Both the position numbers and the translations under genes were made by a program. From Fomes fomentarius (taxonomy: Eukaryota; Basidiomycota; Agaricomycetes; Polyporales; Polyporaceae), in the NCBI GenBank assembly GCA_022606135.1, contig JABYQN010000004.1, positions 2,790,001 to 2,854,000 on the forward strand: a DNA stretch of 64,000 nt, read 5' to 3'. The stretch's first letter is position 1; every line of letters begins with the position of its first letter. Positions 12,101 to 24,793 of this stretch are shown here, one piece after another. The notes beneath the pieces are model-generated. The model saw only the letters and a list, made by a program, of their open reading frames with translations. It was not told the origin of the DNA and did not search any database.

Positions 12101-15100
12101 ACTGACTGCGTGTCCGTTCCCGGCCTGCGCTCGCTGAAATCCGCCCGGTCGGCCGTGCACTGGACTGGAGGGCACACGCCGTCCGACGTCGAATCTGATT
12201 CTATATAAGTATGCGAGTTTCCACATACAGGCGTGCAGCTGCACCTGACGCACCTGCCGGGGGGGTTCTCGTACGTCAAACGTCAATGGGAGCGTCCGAC
12301 TCAGGTCCGACTCGCGGACGAAGATACCGCAAGGACGGGGACGGCTAACAATAAGCACCCTCCCTCCACTCTCCATGCTGGCGGTGGCACGCAACACCTT
12401 GCACACGCCCGGGCGTGCCGCTCCAACCGTCGCCATCCCCTGGGGTGTCAAGTCTAGCGCCTCAGTCGCGTTCAGCGGCTGGTTTCTGTTTCAGGGATGG
12501 CCGGCTAGCACCCAGCCTTGCAGTGTGGTCGATCGCGCGCAGTCTCGCTGCCTTATGCGACGCGAGTTAGCAGACGTGCACCGGGGGGCAGGAGGAGAGG
12601 GGAGGAGGAGGAGGGGTGAGGGGGGTTGCAGTACTAAGTCACGGCCATGTCTGGCTCGAAGCATCCTCAGTGACAGTCTGCGTGTGTGGCCTCGAGTTAC
12701 CCTTCCTGGCACATGCCCCCCCATCTGCTCATCTGCTAGCCTTCTAACCCCTTCCGTCACCGATAGCCTGAGCCAGTCCGGTCGTTCTTGCTCCGGCGTA
12801 CACGCCAATCTTCTAGAACGCCCCTCCTTGGATACTCGCGCAAGGCGGAATCACGACGACCGTCCGTCCATCCATCTCACCCTCATCTGCCCTCACCCTC
12901 ACTGCCGGACAACAGAGCATCGAGATCATACATGTGTGTGCAAGCGGCGCCGCGGCGCATGGTGTTTGCTTGGAGGAGCGATCGGGCCGCTCAGGCACAT
13001 CCATCGCACACACGAGTACTCGCGTCGCCGTTCTGATATGGACACCTATGGCTGATTACGACCTTAACACCGCACCGCTCCATGTTCAATTTAGTGCCAG
13101 ATCTCGTACTACCGCGGTGGGACCTGAGGCCTGAAGCTCCCTTCTCGATCAAGTATTCTGGCTGGCCCCTTTCCTGGGGGCTAACGCTAACCCTGGCAAC
13201 TGCCTGATGCATTGGTGTCTACGCGCTGCGCGCCTGCCTGGGGGCGGGACGTTGTGCCAAAACCTTATTCCTTTGTGCTCGATGCGCCACCCGCTTTGTT
13301 CACCCAACGACTCTCGTCCCACGTCCTTCGGTGGCACGGTAGTTACTGTTCACGGCGTCCCAACCTACCATCTCGCAGGGCAAGATCTATTACACAGTCT
13401 GTCAAAGGGCTGAACATGAACACGCCGGGGTTTCAAAGGCGCCACGTCCTCCGATCAGCTGCTATATACCGTACATAGTACTGAGTTGATCTTGCGCCAT
13501 TCTAGCATGGTACCGGTGCCACCGAAACCTCCGATCTTTTGGCGTGCCCGGTTCAAACCATGGGAAGAATACCACAACCTACTTATCGAGTGCTCTTGGC
13601 AGCGGCGGGTGTAGTATAGTATGTGATCGATTATTCTGCCAGCCAGCATGGGTGCAGTGGGGGGGCCATGCGCCAATTACCATTGCTTGATGGGAGAGCA
13701 AAAATGGGGTTTGAGGTGCCATTTAACCTGACGACGCTATGCGACCGGAGCGACCCGGCCGTCTGTTGGCCGGTTAGAATGCTCATTGCTACAAGTCCGA
13801 CTGTCCACTGCAGACTCAACGCGCGCACCGCGTTCACCGTCGTGGCGCCGAGAACTCAGTGGCGAGTTGAGTAGCACTACTGTACTAGGCCGCCACCTAC
13901 GCCGATATCGACGTGGTTTCCGGAGTCACGCACGCCATTGTCCACTCAGAGAGCGCACGATAAGCTGCATCATCGGTGATGGTCGCGGTTGCCCTCGCCG
14001 CAATTTCGCTTAGCACGTTAATTATCAATCACCGTTAATTGAGCCAGGGGCGCACGCCGCACACTGGCTGGCCGGAGACTCTTAAACGCTCGCCGGGCAG
14101 TGACCGCATATTATATCGTTCTCAGGGCCCCGGTTCGGTGGTTCCATGCCATGTAAACATGCGGTGCCCCCTGATTTCTTTTCATTTTCCGCGCGTTCCA
14201 TCCCGAACATTCTTCCTCGCCAGGCCCCAGTGCCACAAGGATGCCGCTGCTGCTACTACTTACTAGTACCAGGTGCCCAATATTGATTTCCCATTCACTC
14301 CTCCTGACTACCCGCCCACTGGCACATGCGATCCGCCGGAAACCGAATGACGACGATCAAATCGGACGTCAGAACTTGAAGAGCATCTGCACGCTAACCA
14401 TGGCATAATAAGGAAAACACGGCATCGCATGTCAGAATCGCAGGCATCTGTGACGGCGCACGCACCCAGAAGTCCGCCGCACGGTGCGGCAGTACTAATG
14501 ACGTACACAAGGTCACTACGGCATACTAAGTAATGTCCAACGACCGCCGCTCGCACTAGTACTGTTGGCAGATAGGCCCGTGGCACCTGCCACCGTCGGT
14601 CGCACTTGCCGTTATAGTGTACAGCATCGAGGCCGCACGTCGAGCCGTGGCCCGTGGCTCAGCGGTGACATTTTTTACATTCCTCGACCTGGCACGGTGC
14701 TTTGTGGCGCGCCGTGGAATTATTGTGAGTGAGCGATGCGAGAGCGTGCGTGTATGCGTGAGTGCCACTCAAATTGCGTTGACGTTAAACGTTTGACACA
14801 GGCCCCCTCCGAGGTACGCCCGCGAGCTCTTCCCACCAGTCTCGGATGTCCGAGTCCTCTTTCGGACAGTTCGCCGTCGTCGTTGGGTGACGGCCCAGTC
14901 TCGACCCATTACGAACGAGGCCACGCTCTCTCTCTCTCCCCTGCGGCCGCCACACTTCGGGACCGAGCTGAGAAGACTATCACGTTCGGATGACATTGTG
15001 GGAGCTGACTACCGGCCCGCCGCAGCCTTAGATCGACATCCCCGCCGGGCGGCTGCTATATCATTCACCACGCCCGCAACTAAATAATCCATTGAATAGT

Positions 15101-16871
15101 TCACGAGAGGCGAAAGTCGCCGTTGCTATGCACTGGCACGCCGGCGGTCACGGTGAACATGAAACCTCGGTCGATCCGAGTCCGCTAGCAGCGACTCATC
15201 AGGATCATTAATATTTCAGTCCGGCCATTCGCTCAGGCGCTGAGTCAACATTGACGGCTAGTAAGTGACTGTGGTCCTGCTAATATTTTCCCTGCAGCTG
15301 TGGGGCCGTTTCGGAGGTTGTGGTACCGGCCAGATGAACCTGCAGGAATTTAATCAAGACAAGCACGGGCAAGAGTCCTAGCTTCCAGCATATTCACATC
15401 CACGGGAATCCGAATCATCATCTTTGAATATCTGCATGCAAGTCGAGACATCGATATCTTAAATCCGAGAGCCGCCTGCCTGGCACTGACACGGGACAAT
15501 GAGTACTACTCTGAGCGCGAGGCCGCGCTTTGCCATAGGCGGAATTGTCAAAGTATGTATAGTAAGTACGCTGAGATCGATTCTCGCGATGAATTGGAAT
15601 CATATATACAGCCCGCCCGAAAATAGAGCTAACAACCAAACACTAATTCCCCCATCTTGTCACTGTGGTTACACGGACTCCCATCCTCACTCGCACGCAC
15701 ACATGCCACCGGCTCCGCCGCTAGCGCTGTCCCCGCGAGCAGCGGGGTCGGAGTCGACGCGCCGCTGGGCCCCGAAGCCGAAGCTCAAGCACACTGTAAA
15801 CATAGCCCAATGCAATGGGCTGCATGCACACCCACCCACCATCATATCATGCATGGGAAGCACGAAGCGCAAAAAGACTCCTTCCTCGAGGCTCGCACGC
15901 GAGTGAGAACAACCCAGTCGAAATCTGTCGCGAACCCTCCCCCCCTCAGGGGCCCGGGGGGTCAGCAGGTACACTACTTGTTCTAACCCACCGGTACCGA
16001 GCGCGTCCAGAGTCCCAGACGTCCTCTAATTCCTAACTTATATCGATATCCCGTCGATTCGATATGCGGTGCCGCGTGCGGCGGCGTGGTGGGACGCGAG
16101 AACCCGAACCATTCATCCATCATTCCCGACGGGGGGTTCCTACTGAGTAAGGACTAGTACAGTACATACAATTTTACACGGTTGCGCGCAGGGTGCTGAT
16201 AGGTAGCCTGTTGTGCAGGTATGCGCGCGGCAGCTATTGACTACAGATTCTACAATTATGTATGCTAGATCTCGATCGGCGGACAGACCACGAGAGAGAA
16301 GAAGGAGGAGGAGTAGGAAAGGCCCTAACGGATTGATAATATTGTACATGGCTTGGAGGCGACGACAGACGCGAGCGAAAAGAAGCGGGCGAAAGCAGGA
16401 CGGATAGACAAACGAACGAACGAGTGTAAAAAGTAGCAGTGCTATAATTTACGCTTAACATCGGAGCATATGCATGGGCAACGGCAAGACTGAAAGAAAG
16501 GGAGGGAGAGGGAGAGAGAGAGACAGAACTGGGACGCAACGAGACTGTTTGAGTGACAAAGAATACTTTGGGAACTAGCTAGAAGTTGTGTAAGTGGATA
16601 GTAAAGACCAGAAGGCAGACCAGATACATGTACAACCCTGGGGCGTCGCGGTAATATCGTTCCGTCCAGCGTAAATTCCATCCCGAGCCAGAGAGTAAGA
16701 GAGCAAATGGAGGGGGTGAGGCGTGAGGCGTGCGCGCTGTATCAACTTGAGGAAAAAATTCAACATGGAGGGGCGTGGTATCGTGTCTTCTTCCTTCCCG
16801 CAATGGCCCGCATGCAACCGATTTCCCGTAATTGAAGGGCGTCGGCGGTGCAAAGTGCAAGCAGCAGCTCT
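9183..16871. other. 7.7 kb interval with no supportable gene
   Basis: It lies between the 5' end of the SAM-domain gene and the 3' end of the APSES gene. Several open frames of 60-226 codons exist on both strands, but none shows a recognisable domain, believable splice structure or family resemblance. Composition is GC-rich and mixed, with simple tracts such as CCCTTT repeats at 11984-12018 and a GA-rich stretch near 16500-16530. It may hold promoter, UTR or long non-coding transcripts. I see no RNA gene, CRISPR array or complete transposable element. Confidence 0.5.
11984..12018. repeat. (CCCTTT)n tandem repeat
   Basis: About six tandem CCCTTT units on the + strand form a polypyrimidine tract, followed by degenerate copies to ~12030. 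Confidence 0.9.
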
Positions 16872-19800
16872 TCACCACGGCCGCCACCCAGACCGTCCCG
16901 CATCCGACAACGGGGAGCTCTCCGCGCTCAACGGGCTCGCAGAGGACGACGAGCGGGGCGGGCTGGGCGGGCGCCCCATCGCACGAAAGTGCTCATGCTC
17001 ATCCCGATAACGCTCACGCTCACGCTCGCGCTCCCGGTCCTCCGCCTCGTAATCCCGCTCACGTTCACGTTCACGTTCACGCATATACGGCGAGGGAGGA
17101 GGGACCGAGCGCGCGGGGCGGTCGTGGCGGTCGAAGAGCGACGACTCCGAGGGGCCGGGCGGCGAGGGCTCGACCGCCGAGCGCGGCTGCTGCTGCTGCT
17201 GGTGCCGTTGCGCGCGCTCGGGTTCGAAGAACCCGCGTTGTTCGGGTTCGTGCATGCTGAGGGGGGTGCAGCGCTGGTCGCGATCGCGATCGCGAGGGGG
17301 GTGCGCGTGCTGTTCGTGCCTGTGCGTCGGATGCGGAAGCGGTAGGTAGGACAACGGCGGGAGCGCTGCTGCTGCTGCTGCGGCGCGTGCGCTTGTGTCG
17401 CGGTCGTCGGAGCTGTGCAGTGGCAAAAGGGAATGATGAGCACCACGTCTCAAGGGTAGGACAAACGTAAGAGCTCCCCCCCCCCTCTTCCGATTTGGAC
17501 GCGGAGGAGGACGGGAGGACGGAGATGGAGATGGAGATGGAGAGGAGAGTGCATCAGGTAGTACGATGTATCGATATGGATGGTGTCTCAGGTGTCAAGC
17601 TGAGACGGTGCCCCCTCTCCAGTTTGAGACCTCGGGAAACAACCACAACCGGAGGACTGCATTCCCGCGCGGGCGCGATGCCCAGCCCTCATCGCCATCC
17701 TTTACCCTTCGGCCCGGCCCGGTCAGAACAGTCAGTCGGAGAGTAAGTACGAGAGTAAGTACATATGACTCTGACACTCTGACAAAGGACAAGCAAGAGC
17801 AAGGAAGACGCCGCAGGGAAACGGAAAACCACACTGATGCATAGTGCAAGTAGGAAGCAAAAGCACTCACGATCGACGCGCACCGCGCACCTGCACGGGC
17901 TCCGCTACGGTATGCCTGCGCACCAGTCCAGGGAGTCCAGGGAGTCCAAATCCAGGTCCAGATCCGTGTCCGTGGTCGGGAGAACGCGAGCGCGAGTGCC
18001 GCCGCTGCTCGCGCTCGAGGTCGAGGTCGGAGTCGTCGTCGGCCTGCGCAAGGCGGCGGAGGACGGCCATGGGCTCGCCGCACTGCGCCGAGCGCAGGTT
18101 GTCCATGGACGAGATCGGCGGGAGGTGGAAGTCGCCGCTGCTCCCGCGCCGGCTCGGGGGCTTGATCGGCGGCAGCGTGATCGTCTCCCGGGACGGCGGC
18201 GAGATCGAGCTGTCCATGCCGTGTCCATGCCCATGTCCATGCGGGTGCGCGTTTGGGTACGAGTGTGAGTGTGACTGCGAGTGTGAATGGGAGTGCGCGG
18301 AAGACGTGCTGAAGCGCGAGGTCGTGGAGGACAGCGGGCTGGGGTACGGCGAGTACCTCGCCGAGTCGAGCGGGGGCGAGTGTCTGCTCCCGCTCCCACC
18401 GCCGCTCCCGCTCCCGCTGCTGCGTGCGGGCGCCGAGAGTGGCGTCGGGTTCGGGGTCGCGGCTGCAGTCGGGGCCGGGCCGTGGAGGAAGCCGCTGGAG
18501 GTGGAGGCCGACGACGCGGGCGAGACGTGCGGCCGCTCGACGTACGGCACATGGAGCATGACGGGCGAGTCGCTCTGGAATCCGTGGCCTATGCTCATAC
18601 CCATGCCCATGCCCATGCCCCCCGCGCCCAAGCCCAATCCCGAGCCCGAGCCTGAGGGACCGGCGGTGTGCATGTCGAGGTGCCGGCCTGGCTGCGCTGC
18701 GAACGTGTGCGACATGATGAGCGTCCCCCGCGCCATCGACATGCCCATGCCCATGCCCGTGCCCATGCTCGCGCTCGCACTGGCACTCCCGCGTCCGTTC
18801 GGCCCTGCACTTGCGCTGCCCGGCTCGACCATCCAGCTCGAGTCCGCTGTGGAGCTTGCGCCGGCGCCAACACCGACGCCGACGCCGAGGGGGAGCTCGG
18901 TGGGGACGGTGGTGCGCCGGGTGCGCCGCTTGCCCGTCCCTGGCTTCGATATCTGGCCGTACCCGGGGCTGTCTGGCGCGAGGCACGTTTCCGGGAAAGT
19001 CGGGCTACACGCGCACACACACAAAAACCGAGAGAGAGAGAGAGAACGGGGGTTAGCTACCGGCTCCATTGAAGGTGGGTCAGCAGGCCACGGTCGGCAG
19101 TAGGTACGCACCCGAAGAGAGGGACGAGGTCGTGGCGGATGGGCCAGGCAACCCTGCAATAATTGAAATTTTGGTTGACAGTTGTCAGTGAGCAACAGTA
19201 TGCGAGCGGGGTGGAGCGAGCCGAGGGGGAAAGGATGGGGAGTCGGGGGAGGGTAGGCGCAAACTCACCTGCGTGCGAGGCGGAGCGCGATCTCGTACGG
19301 CATCCAAGTGCCCTGTATTTTGAGATAGCCGCCGCGCACCCGGCGCAACTGCGCGGCGAGGTCGGGCTGCGAGTCTATAATCTTGACGATGTCCGCTGCG
19401 GGGGGGAGGGCCGAATCGAGTGTGTTAACGTTAGCAGTAGCACGAGGAAAGGAGGAGGGAAGACGGTGCGCCACCGGACGACGATCGTCCAGAGAAGCAG
19501 CGAGCGCACCTTTTGAGTTGCCGAGAGCTGCAAGGGGCCACGGAGGCGTCGTCAGGAAACCAGCAAACACAACCGGCGCGCGGAGGCGTCCGACCAGCGA
19601 GAGGAAGGGGGAGGGGGAAGGGGGCGGGGGCGCACCTTTCCAGATGCCCGTCCAGAGCACGTATCCGTCGTCCATGTCCAACATGATCCACTGCCCGTTC
19701 AGCGGGTACTCGTACACGGGTCTGCAAAAGCAATCGAACAACAACGACAGGGAGGCGCGGTCAATAAAATCACGTCCGTGCACAACAGTACGACGCGGGA

Positions 19801-20122
19801 TGGACGGACATGTATCCACGAGGGTCGTTGCTCGTGATGTAGCGCGCCTTGGTGACATGGTGGTCCGGGCTCGCGTACGGGCGGAAGCGCGTCGTGCCTG
19901 CGCCCGCACCCGCACCCGCACCCGTGGGCTCGGCGGTGGGCGACGGCAGCGGATCCTGTAAACACAATCCCAAACAACAGGTCAAGGCCAAGCGTGGGCC
20001 GTTGGTCAGGCACGAGACGACAACGACGACGCGCGACGAACGCGCCGAAAAGGGCGGGACGGGCCTACCAGCAAAAGACCAGAGGACATGTTTGCGTTGC
20101 GGCTCGTTGTTCCCAGAGCCAT
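16872..20122 (-). CDS. APSES/KilA-N-type DNA-binding transcription factor
   Basis: Eight exons with matching phases: 20069-20122, 19810-19955, 19636-19721, 19510-19527, 19269-19395, 19112-19153, 17871-19004 and 16872-17412, giving about 715 residues. Residues ~40-170 form an APSES/KilA-N domain: ARYITSNDPRGY, PVYEYPLNGQWIMLDMDDGY, VLWTGIWKALGNSKADIVK, then LRRVRGGYLKIQGTWMPYE and RHDLVPLFG. This fold binds DNA in fungal regulators of cell cycle, development and stress (Mbp1/Swi4, StuA, Xbp1 families); the exact subfamily is not resolved. The rest is extremely low-complexity: Gly-Met and His-Gly dipeptides, Gly-Val runs, poly-Gln and Arg-Glu repeats, probably disordered regulatory tails. The 18-nt fourth exon lies inside the DNA-binding domain. 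The start could instead be the next ATG at 20092, which has a better context. Confidence 0.85.
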
Positions 20123-23100
20123 TAATATTTGAGTGAGAACCGGGACGAGAGCGAGAACGAGAACGAGAACCGAGCACCGAATCCAGCGGACCGAGCGAAC
20201 GGACAAGGCGAACGGGAGAACGATGGGGTGTGGTGGTGGTGTGAGCAGCGCGCTTCCCTGGACTTCCTCAGGTTATAAAGATGGGCGTGCGGTGCACAGA
20301 GTGTGGTGTGGTGTGTGTGTGTGGCGCTCAGGTGACAGGAAGAAGCGAGAAGAAAGAGGACGGGTACAGTTCTGTTTACTTCGCCTTTTTGCGTGAGTGA
20401 GTGTGTGTGTACCGCGTCAGAGCGACACTGCGGACGCCGGTCAGTCGTGCGCGGGGGCGGATCACCGTTTACGGACCGCAGGTGGAATGGTTGGTATATG
20501 TAGATGAGAAGCGGGGAGAGGGTGGTGGCAGTGACGGCGGACGGCGCGGGGCACAGCAGCGGGCAGGGCACGAGACACTCGACACGAGCACGGCGACCAA
20601 GGGGAAGGAACCTTGACGGGGAGCGGGCGCAGCGGGGGACGAGCGGATGCGGGGAAAAAAGGGCTTTCAAGCGTCAGTGGGCAAGGCCATATATGAAGTT
20701 GGGGCTCGGACTCGGACTCGGATGCGGACGCTCGGACGCTCGGTGCTCGGAAGAGGAGGGGAGATCTAGAGAGAGAGGGAAGAAGAGGGCCCGCGCAGGG
20801 CGGCCGGGCGGGGAGAGTTAAGTATTAGGAGCGTAATGCGCTGGGCCGCGGTTGTAACTGGCTCCGATGATCTCTCTCTCTCTCTCTCAGATGCGCTGGT
20901 TGGAAGTTGTGCTTGCCAACCGTCCGTCGGGCTTGGAATTCCAGCGCAGAAAGGTGGGCAGGATGGGGCTGCCGGATGGGGGATGGCGTGTGGTCGTGGG
21001 CATATGCATGTTCTGGCTAGGTACCGAGGCTCGGCATTCGCGCACTCGCCCATTCGATATTCGATTTGTATTCGATCGCGTATTAGATATAGAAACAGGG
21101 TGGGGTGATCACAGATGGCCTCCCAGATCCATCTCTGCCGACTGCGACCGCTCAGGGCCTCAGTCACACTCGCCCGGGTCTTCGCGGGACGCCTGAGAGA
21201 GCGTAGCCGACCGCCCCTGGTACCGTTCCCTTGGCCTCCGAGTTCATTAGCTAATGTAAGGTGGTTGGTTCACTGCTGTCACTTTCGGGCGTTGAGTCCA
21301 CTCGGAGGGGCTCTGCGCCTATCTGTCGGGGAGACGGAGATGTGCCGGAGACTGGGGACCGGGGGTCGCTGGAGCGAGTGCGAGCTTAACCTGCAGCGGT
21401 CAGATGGTGCTTGGCCGTGGGTTCAGGACGGTCGCGTTCCCAGCTGGGCACTGCTAGGCAGGATAGCGATAGGAATATTGCAATTGGGCGTCCAAAGGCT
21501 ATTCCGCGGAGGGCGCGAGAGTGAGCTGGTCACAGGGTCCGGTCGTGCATATACATACGACTCCGAGCTCAGTCAAACAGCCAGACCACTCCGGGCCGCC
21601 TCCCGCTGCTGGCTCGAGGTTCAAGTCCAAGTAGCTCAATCATGAGCTTGTTCGGATCGTCGTCCTCGAACAGGGCCTGGGGACGTCGGGGGTGCTGTCT
21701 AGTGCGCACTGCGCAAGCATGCTGCAGACTGGCAGCTATGCGCGCACGGCACCTACGCGCGCGGCACGACTGAACATTCATGTTCAACGTTCGACGCTTG
21801 CCCGCGCATAACGGCCATGCATGAAAACGCATGATGCGCATAAGTTTGGCGGGCCCCGGCCCATTGCCCAATGCCATGCCATGCACGAATACAGGTTGCG
21901 CCTGAACCTCAGCCGCCAACCGCCAACCGCCAGCCGCCAGCCGCCCAAGTCGAATCGACACGGCCAACGTCGCAACCACCCCCGTAACCACGCTGGCCAG
22001 CCGACCGCCGTCCGCGTAACAAGGATCAGCTAAAGTACCAACCAACTCAGACTAGCAGTAAACTCGTATTACATAGTCCTTGTACTTGTACTTGTACTTA
22101 AGTGTCCGCCCCCCCCTCCCCTGACGGCAATATTAAACTGGCCGGAGATGATCGATGCTGCGCACCAGCCAGCGCTCAGTGCTCAGTGCTCAGTGCCCGC
22201 CGCCGGCTGGATACATATTAATCCTCATCCCGCACTCGTCCTCGTGGCGCACGGAGGCCCCGGCGCCGGCCGGCCTCGGGGACGCATCTGCGGCGCGAGT
22301 CTCAAGAAGAGTTAGTTGGGCATAGCGCGGGCCGAGTGAGCTGAGTGAGCTGAGGAGCTCGGGGGAGGAGAAAGCCCCGGGAAAGGGAGTGAGATTGCAC
22401 GATCGGGCCGCCACAGTTTCCCTTGCAGGTCGGCGTGTCCACCTCGACGCCGGATCGGACACGAAAAAAAAGGTTTGCAACTGGCAAGGGCAAGGCAATG
22501 GGGCAGGGAAGGGAAGGGAAGGGAAGGGAAGGGAACCTAATCCAGTAACATAGGGGGGGGGAGGGCCCGGGGGCAGGCAATACGTCACGAGGCGGGTAAG
22601 TGTGTACATATTATGACGGTGGGAGCCGCCGCCGCCACGCAGCAGCAACAACAAGCGCGCGCGCTGACGGTGCCTGTGTCGCCACTTCTCCCACTCGCTC
22701 TCAGAGTCTCTCAGTTCTGATGGAACGCGCCGCCTTCCTCCGCGACCCACGGCCCCAGCCGCCCTAGCCTCAACGTCCAATCCGATCCAATTCGGCCATC
22801 CCTTTGCGGCCCCGAAACCCGCATGTTACGGAGCCGACGTCGTGCGAACCCGCTCCCACTGCAAGGCACGCTCTCCCTCACCACGCCCTTCACTCACCCA
22901 CGCCCGATATCCAAGTCTTCAATAATCATTCCATATTCAATGCTAGCTCGCATCCCGCCTTCTCGTGCAATCGTGCATTCATTGAGACACATCGATATCC
23001 ATACGGGGCTACCTACCCTCCCCCGACGACCCACAACAATAACACTCCAGTCCGCGGCGTCCGTGCATGCATACCACCTGCCCCATCCGATTTCGTCAAA

Positions 23101-23145
23101 ACCTCTCTCTCAAACTGTCTATCTGTCGGGCCTTCCCGAAGGCGA
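20123..23145. other. Intergenic region upstream of the APSES gene
   Basis: It contains the promoter side of the APSES gene and the 3' flank of ornithine decarboxylase. It has simple tracts (GAGAAC-like repeats near 20150, CT repeats near 20874-20890, GGGAA units at 22506-22535). No coding region or RNA gene could be supported. Confidence 0.5.
22506..22535. repeat. (GGGAA)6 tandem repeat
   Basis: Six perfect GGGAA units lie in intergenic sequence about 0.6 kb from the ornithine decarboxylase stop codon. Confidence 0.9.
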
Positions 23146-24793
23146 TCAAGCTTGGTGGGCTTGCATCTGCCACCGCCTCAGAGCCTCGCGCACCTCCCCC
23201 GCCCCGACGCCCGCCCCCGTCGTGTAGATCACCTTGCTGACCTCGAACCCGTTGAACTGCGACGCCGCACACACCGTGTACGCCCCCATGTTCTCGAATG
23301 CAAGCCAGTCCCCGACCTGCAGCCCCGCCGGCAGCTGCGTCAGCGCGCACACGCAGTCCAGCGAGTCGCACGTCGGGCCCCACACCGAGCTCGCCCGCAT
23401 CGCCCCCGCCGCCCCGGCCGGGACGTGGAACGAGCCGTTCAGCGAGAGCACCCGTGGTTCTGGCTGCTGGTGGTCGAACAGGATGCAGTTGAACGCTCCG
23501 TACACGCCGTCGTTAATGTAGTCTATATTCAATCGTTGTCAGCACGCACATGGCCCATCGTCCAACGCGGGACCGTACGTACACATCACACTCGGCTGCT
23601 CTGGGTCGACGTCCATATCCGAGGAAGGACCCTGTTCGAGCGCAGGCGGCGCCCGCCGTGCGATGATGTTCGCTGCCAGGCTGAACGCCTTGGAGACGTA
23701 GTACCGCCCAGGCTCCGCGATGAGCCTCATGTCCTCCCGGGCGGGGAAGTGCCGGTTGATCGAGTCCGTGAGAACCCTCGCCGTCTCCTCGAACGTCCCG
23801 TCTTCGAATCCACCGCCGACGTCGAGAAGCTTAAACTCATACCCTGCCGCGCGCCCCATGTCGAACGCTGCGCGCGCTCGCATCACCGCGTCTGCGAACG
23901 CATGCGGGTCGTAGTTTCCGCTCCCGACGTGGAAGCTGACGCCGACCACGTCCAGCTGGAGCTCCCGTGCCTTCGCTAGCAGTGCGGGCACCGTGTCCAG
24001 GGGCGCCCCGAACTTGAGCCCGAGTCGGCATAAGCTCTTCGAATCGTCGGTTAGGATCCGGACGACGAGCTTCGCGCCGGGGTGCGTCCGTGCGATCTTG
24101 TACAGCTCGTCGGTGTTATCAAACGTCATCATGTCGACCCCCGCCCTGGCCGAGCTGCGGATGAAGGACGTCGCCTTGCATGGGTTAGCGAAGATAATGC
24201 GCTCGGGGCTGACGCCGAGCTCCAGGATCTGCTTGATTTCTCCGTTCGACGCACAGTCGAAGCCTGTCCCGAGGGCCGCTAGAAGCCGCAGCACGTACGG
24301 GTCCGGGTTGCACTTCACGGCTGTTCCCATCTATCAGCAACCGACCGGACGTATGATCACGCTAGAACCACTCACCGTAGTACGGTTCAATCTCGGGAAG
24401 CAGCTTCTTCCATCTCTCGTGCTGCTTGTACACGCTGCTCAGGTCTGCAACGTAGAACGCCTTCTCCGCATCCGGTTCCCCGTCAGCGCTAAGGTGGATA
24501 GCGTTCATAACCCCATTTCTGAGGTGAACGTCCGGATGGCCACGGTGGAGCGGCGGCAATCCGGGAATAGAGACTTCATCATCGTAGTGACGGTCCGAGT
24601 TCTTGAGAGGGTATGTGGTTTCGTGAGAGTGCACACTATGTGTGGGAGAGAAGAGTCCGTTTACGAAAACATTGGCAAGGTACTTTTCAGTGTGCGAGCG
24701 AGGAAGAGACGAGGAAAGGGTCGGAGAACATGAGATGACGTCGTAGTCAAAGTCTACCGGAGAGTGCACCGCGAGAATTTCGAGTTGAGACAT
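23146..24793 (-). CDS. ODC1: Ornithine decarboxylase
   Basis: Three exons, 24376-24793, 23583-24320 and 23146-23522, give 510 residues. The enzyme makes putrescine from ornithine with pyridoxal phosphate, the first committed step of polyamine synthesis, in the cytosol. The splice at 24376/24320 rebuilds the signature PYYAVKCNPD with the PLP lysine at ~142. HVGSG, the glycine loop DVGGGFEDG and EPGRYY bind the cofactor phosphate and ring. YYINDGVYGAFN and WGPTCDSLDC carry the active-site Asp and the catalytic Cys (~437), and GAYT follows. The domain order is that of fold-III decarboxylases, an alanine-racemase-like barrel then a beta domain. The N-terminus is ~70 residues longer than in mammals, as is common in fungi. 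The dimer's shared active site is inferred from the family. Confidence 0.96.

Noticed and set aside
12375..13055. 226-codon open frame on the + strand in the gene desert
   Set aside because: Low-complexity, no family resemblance, no splice context, and overlapped by equally long frames on the other strand; GC-rich DNA gives such frames by chance.
21560..21650. tRNA-like stretch (GGTTCAAGTCC followed by TAGCTC)
   Set aside because: The would-be T stem has two mismatches in five pairs and no matching 5' acceptor or D arm was found.
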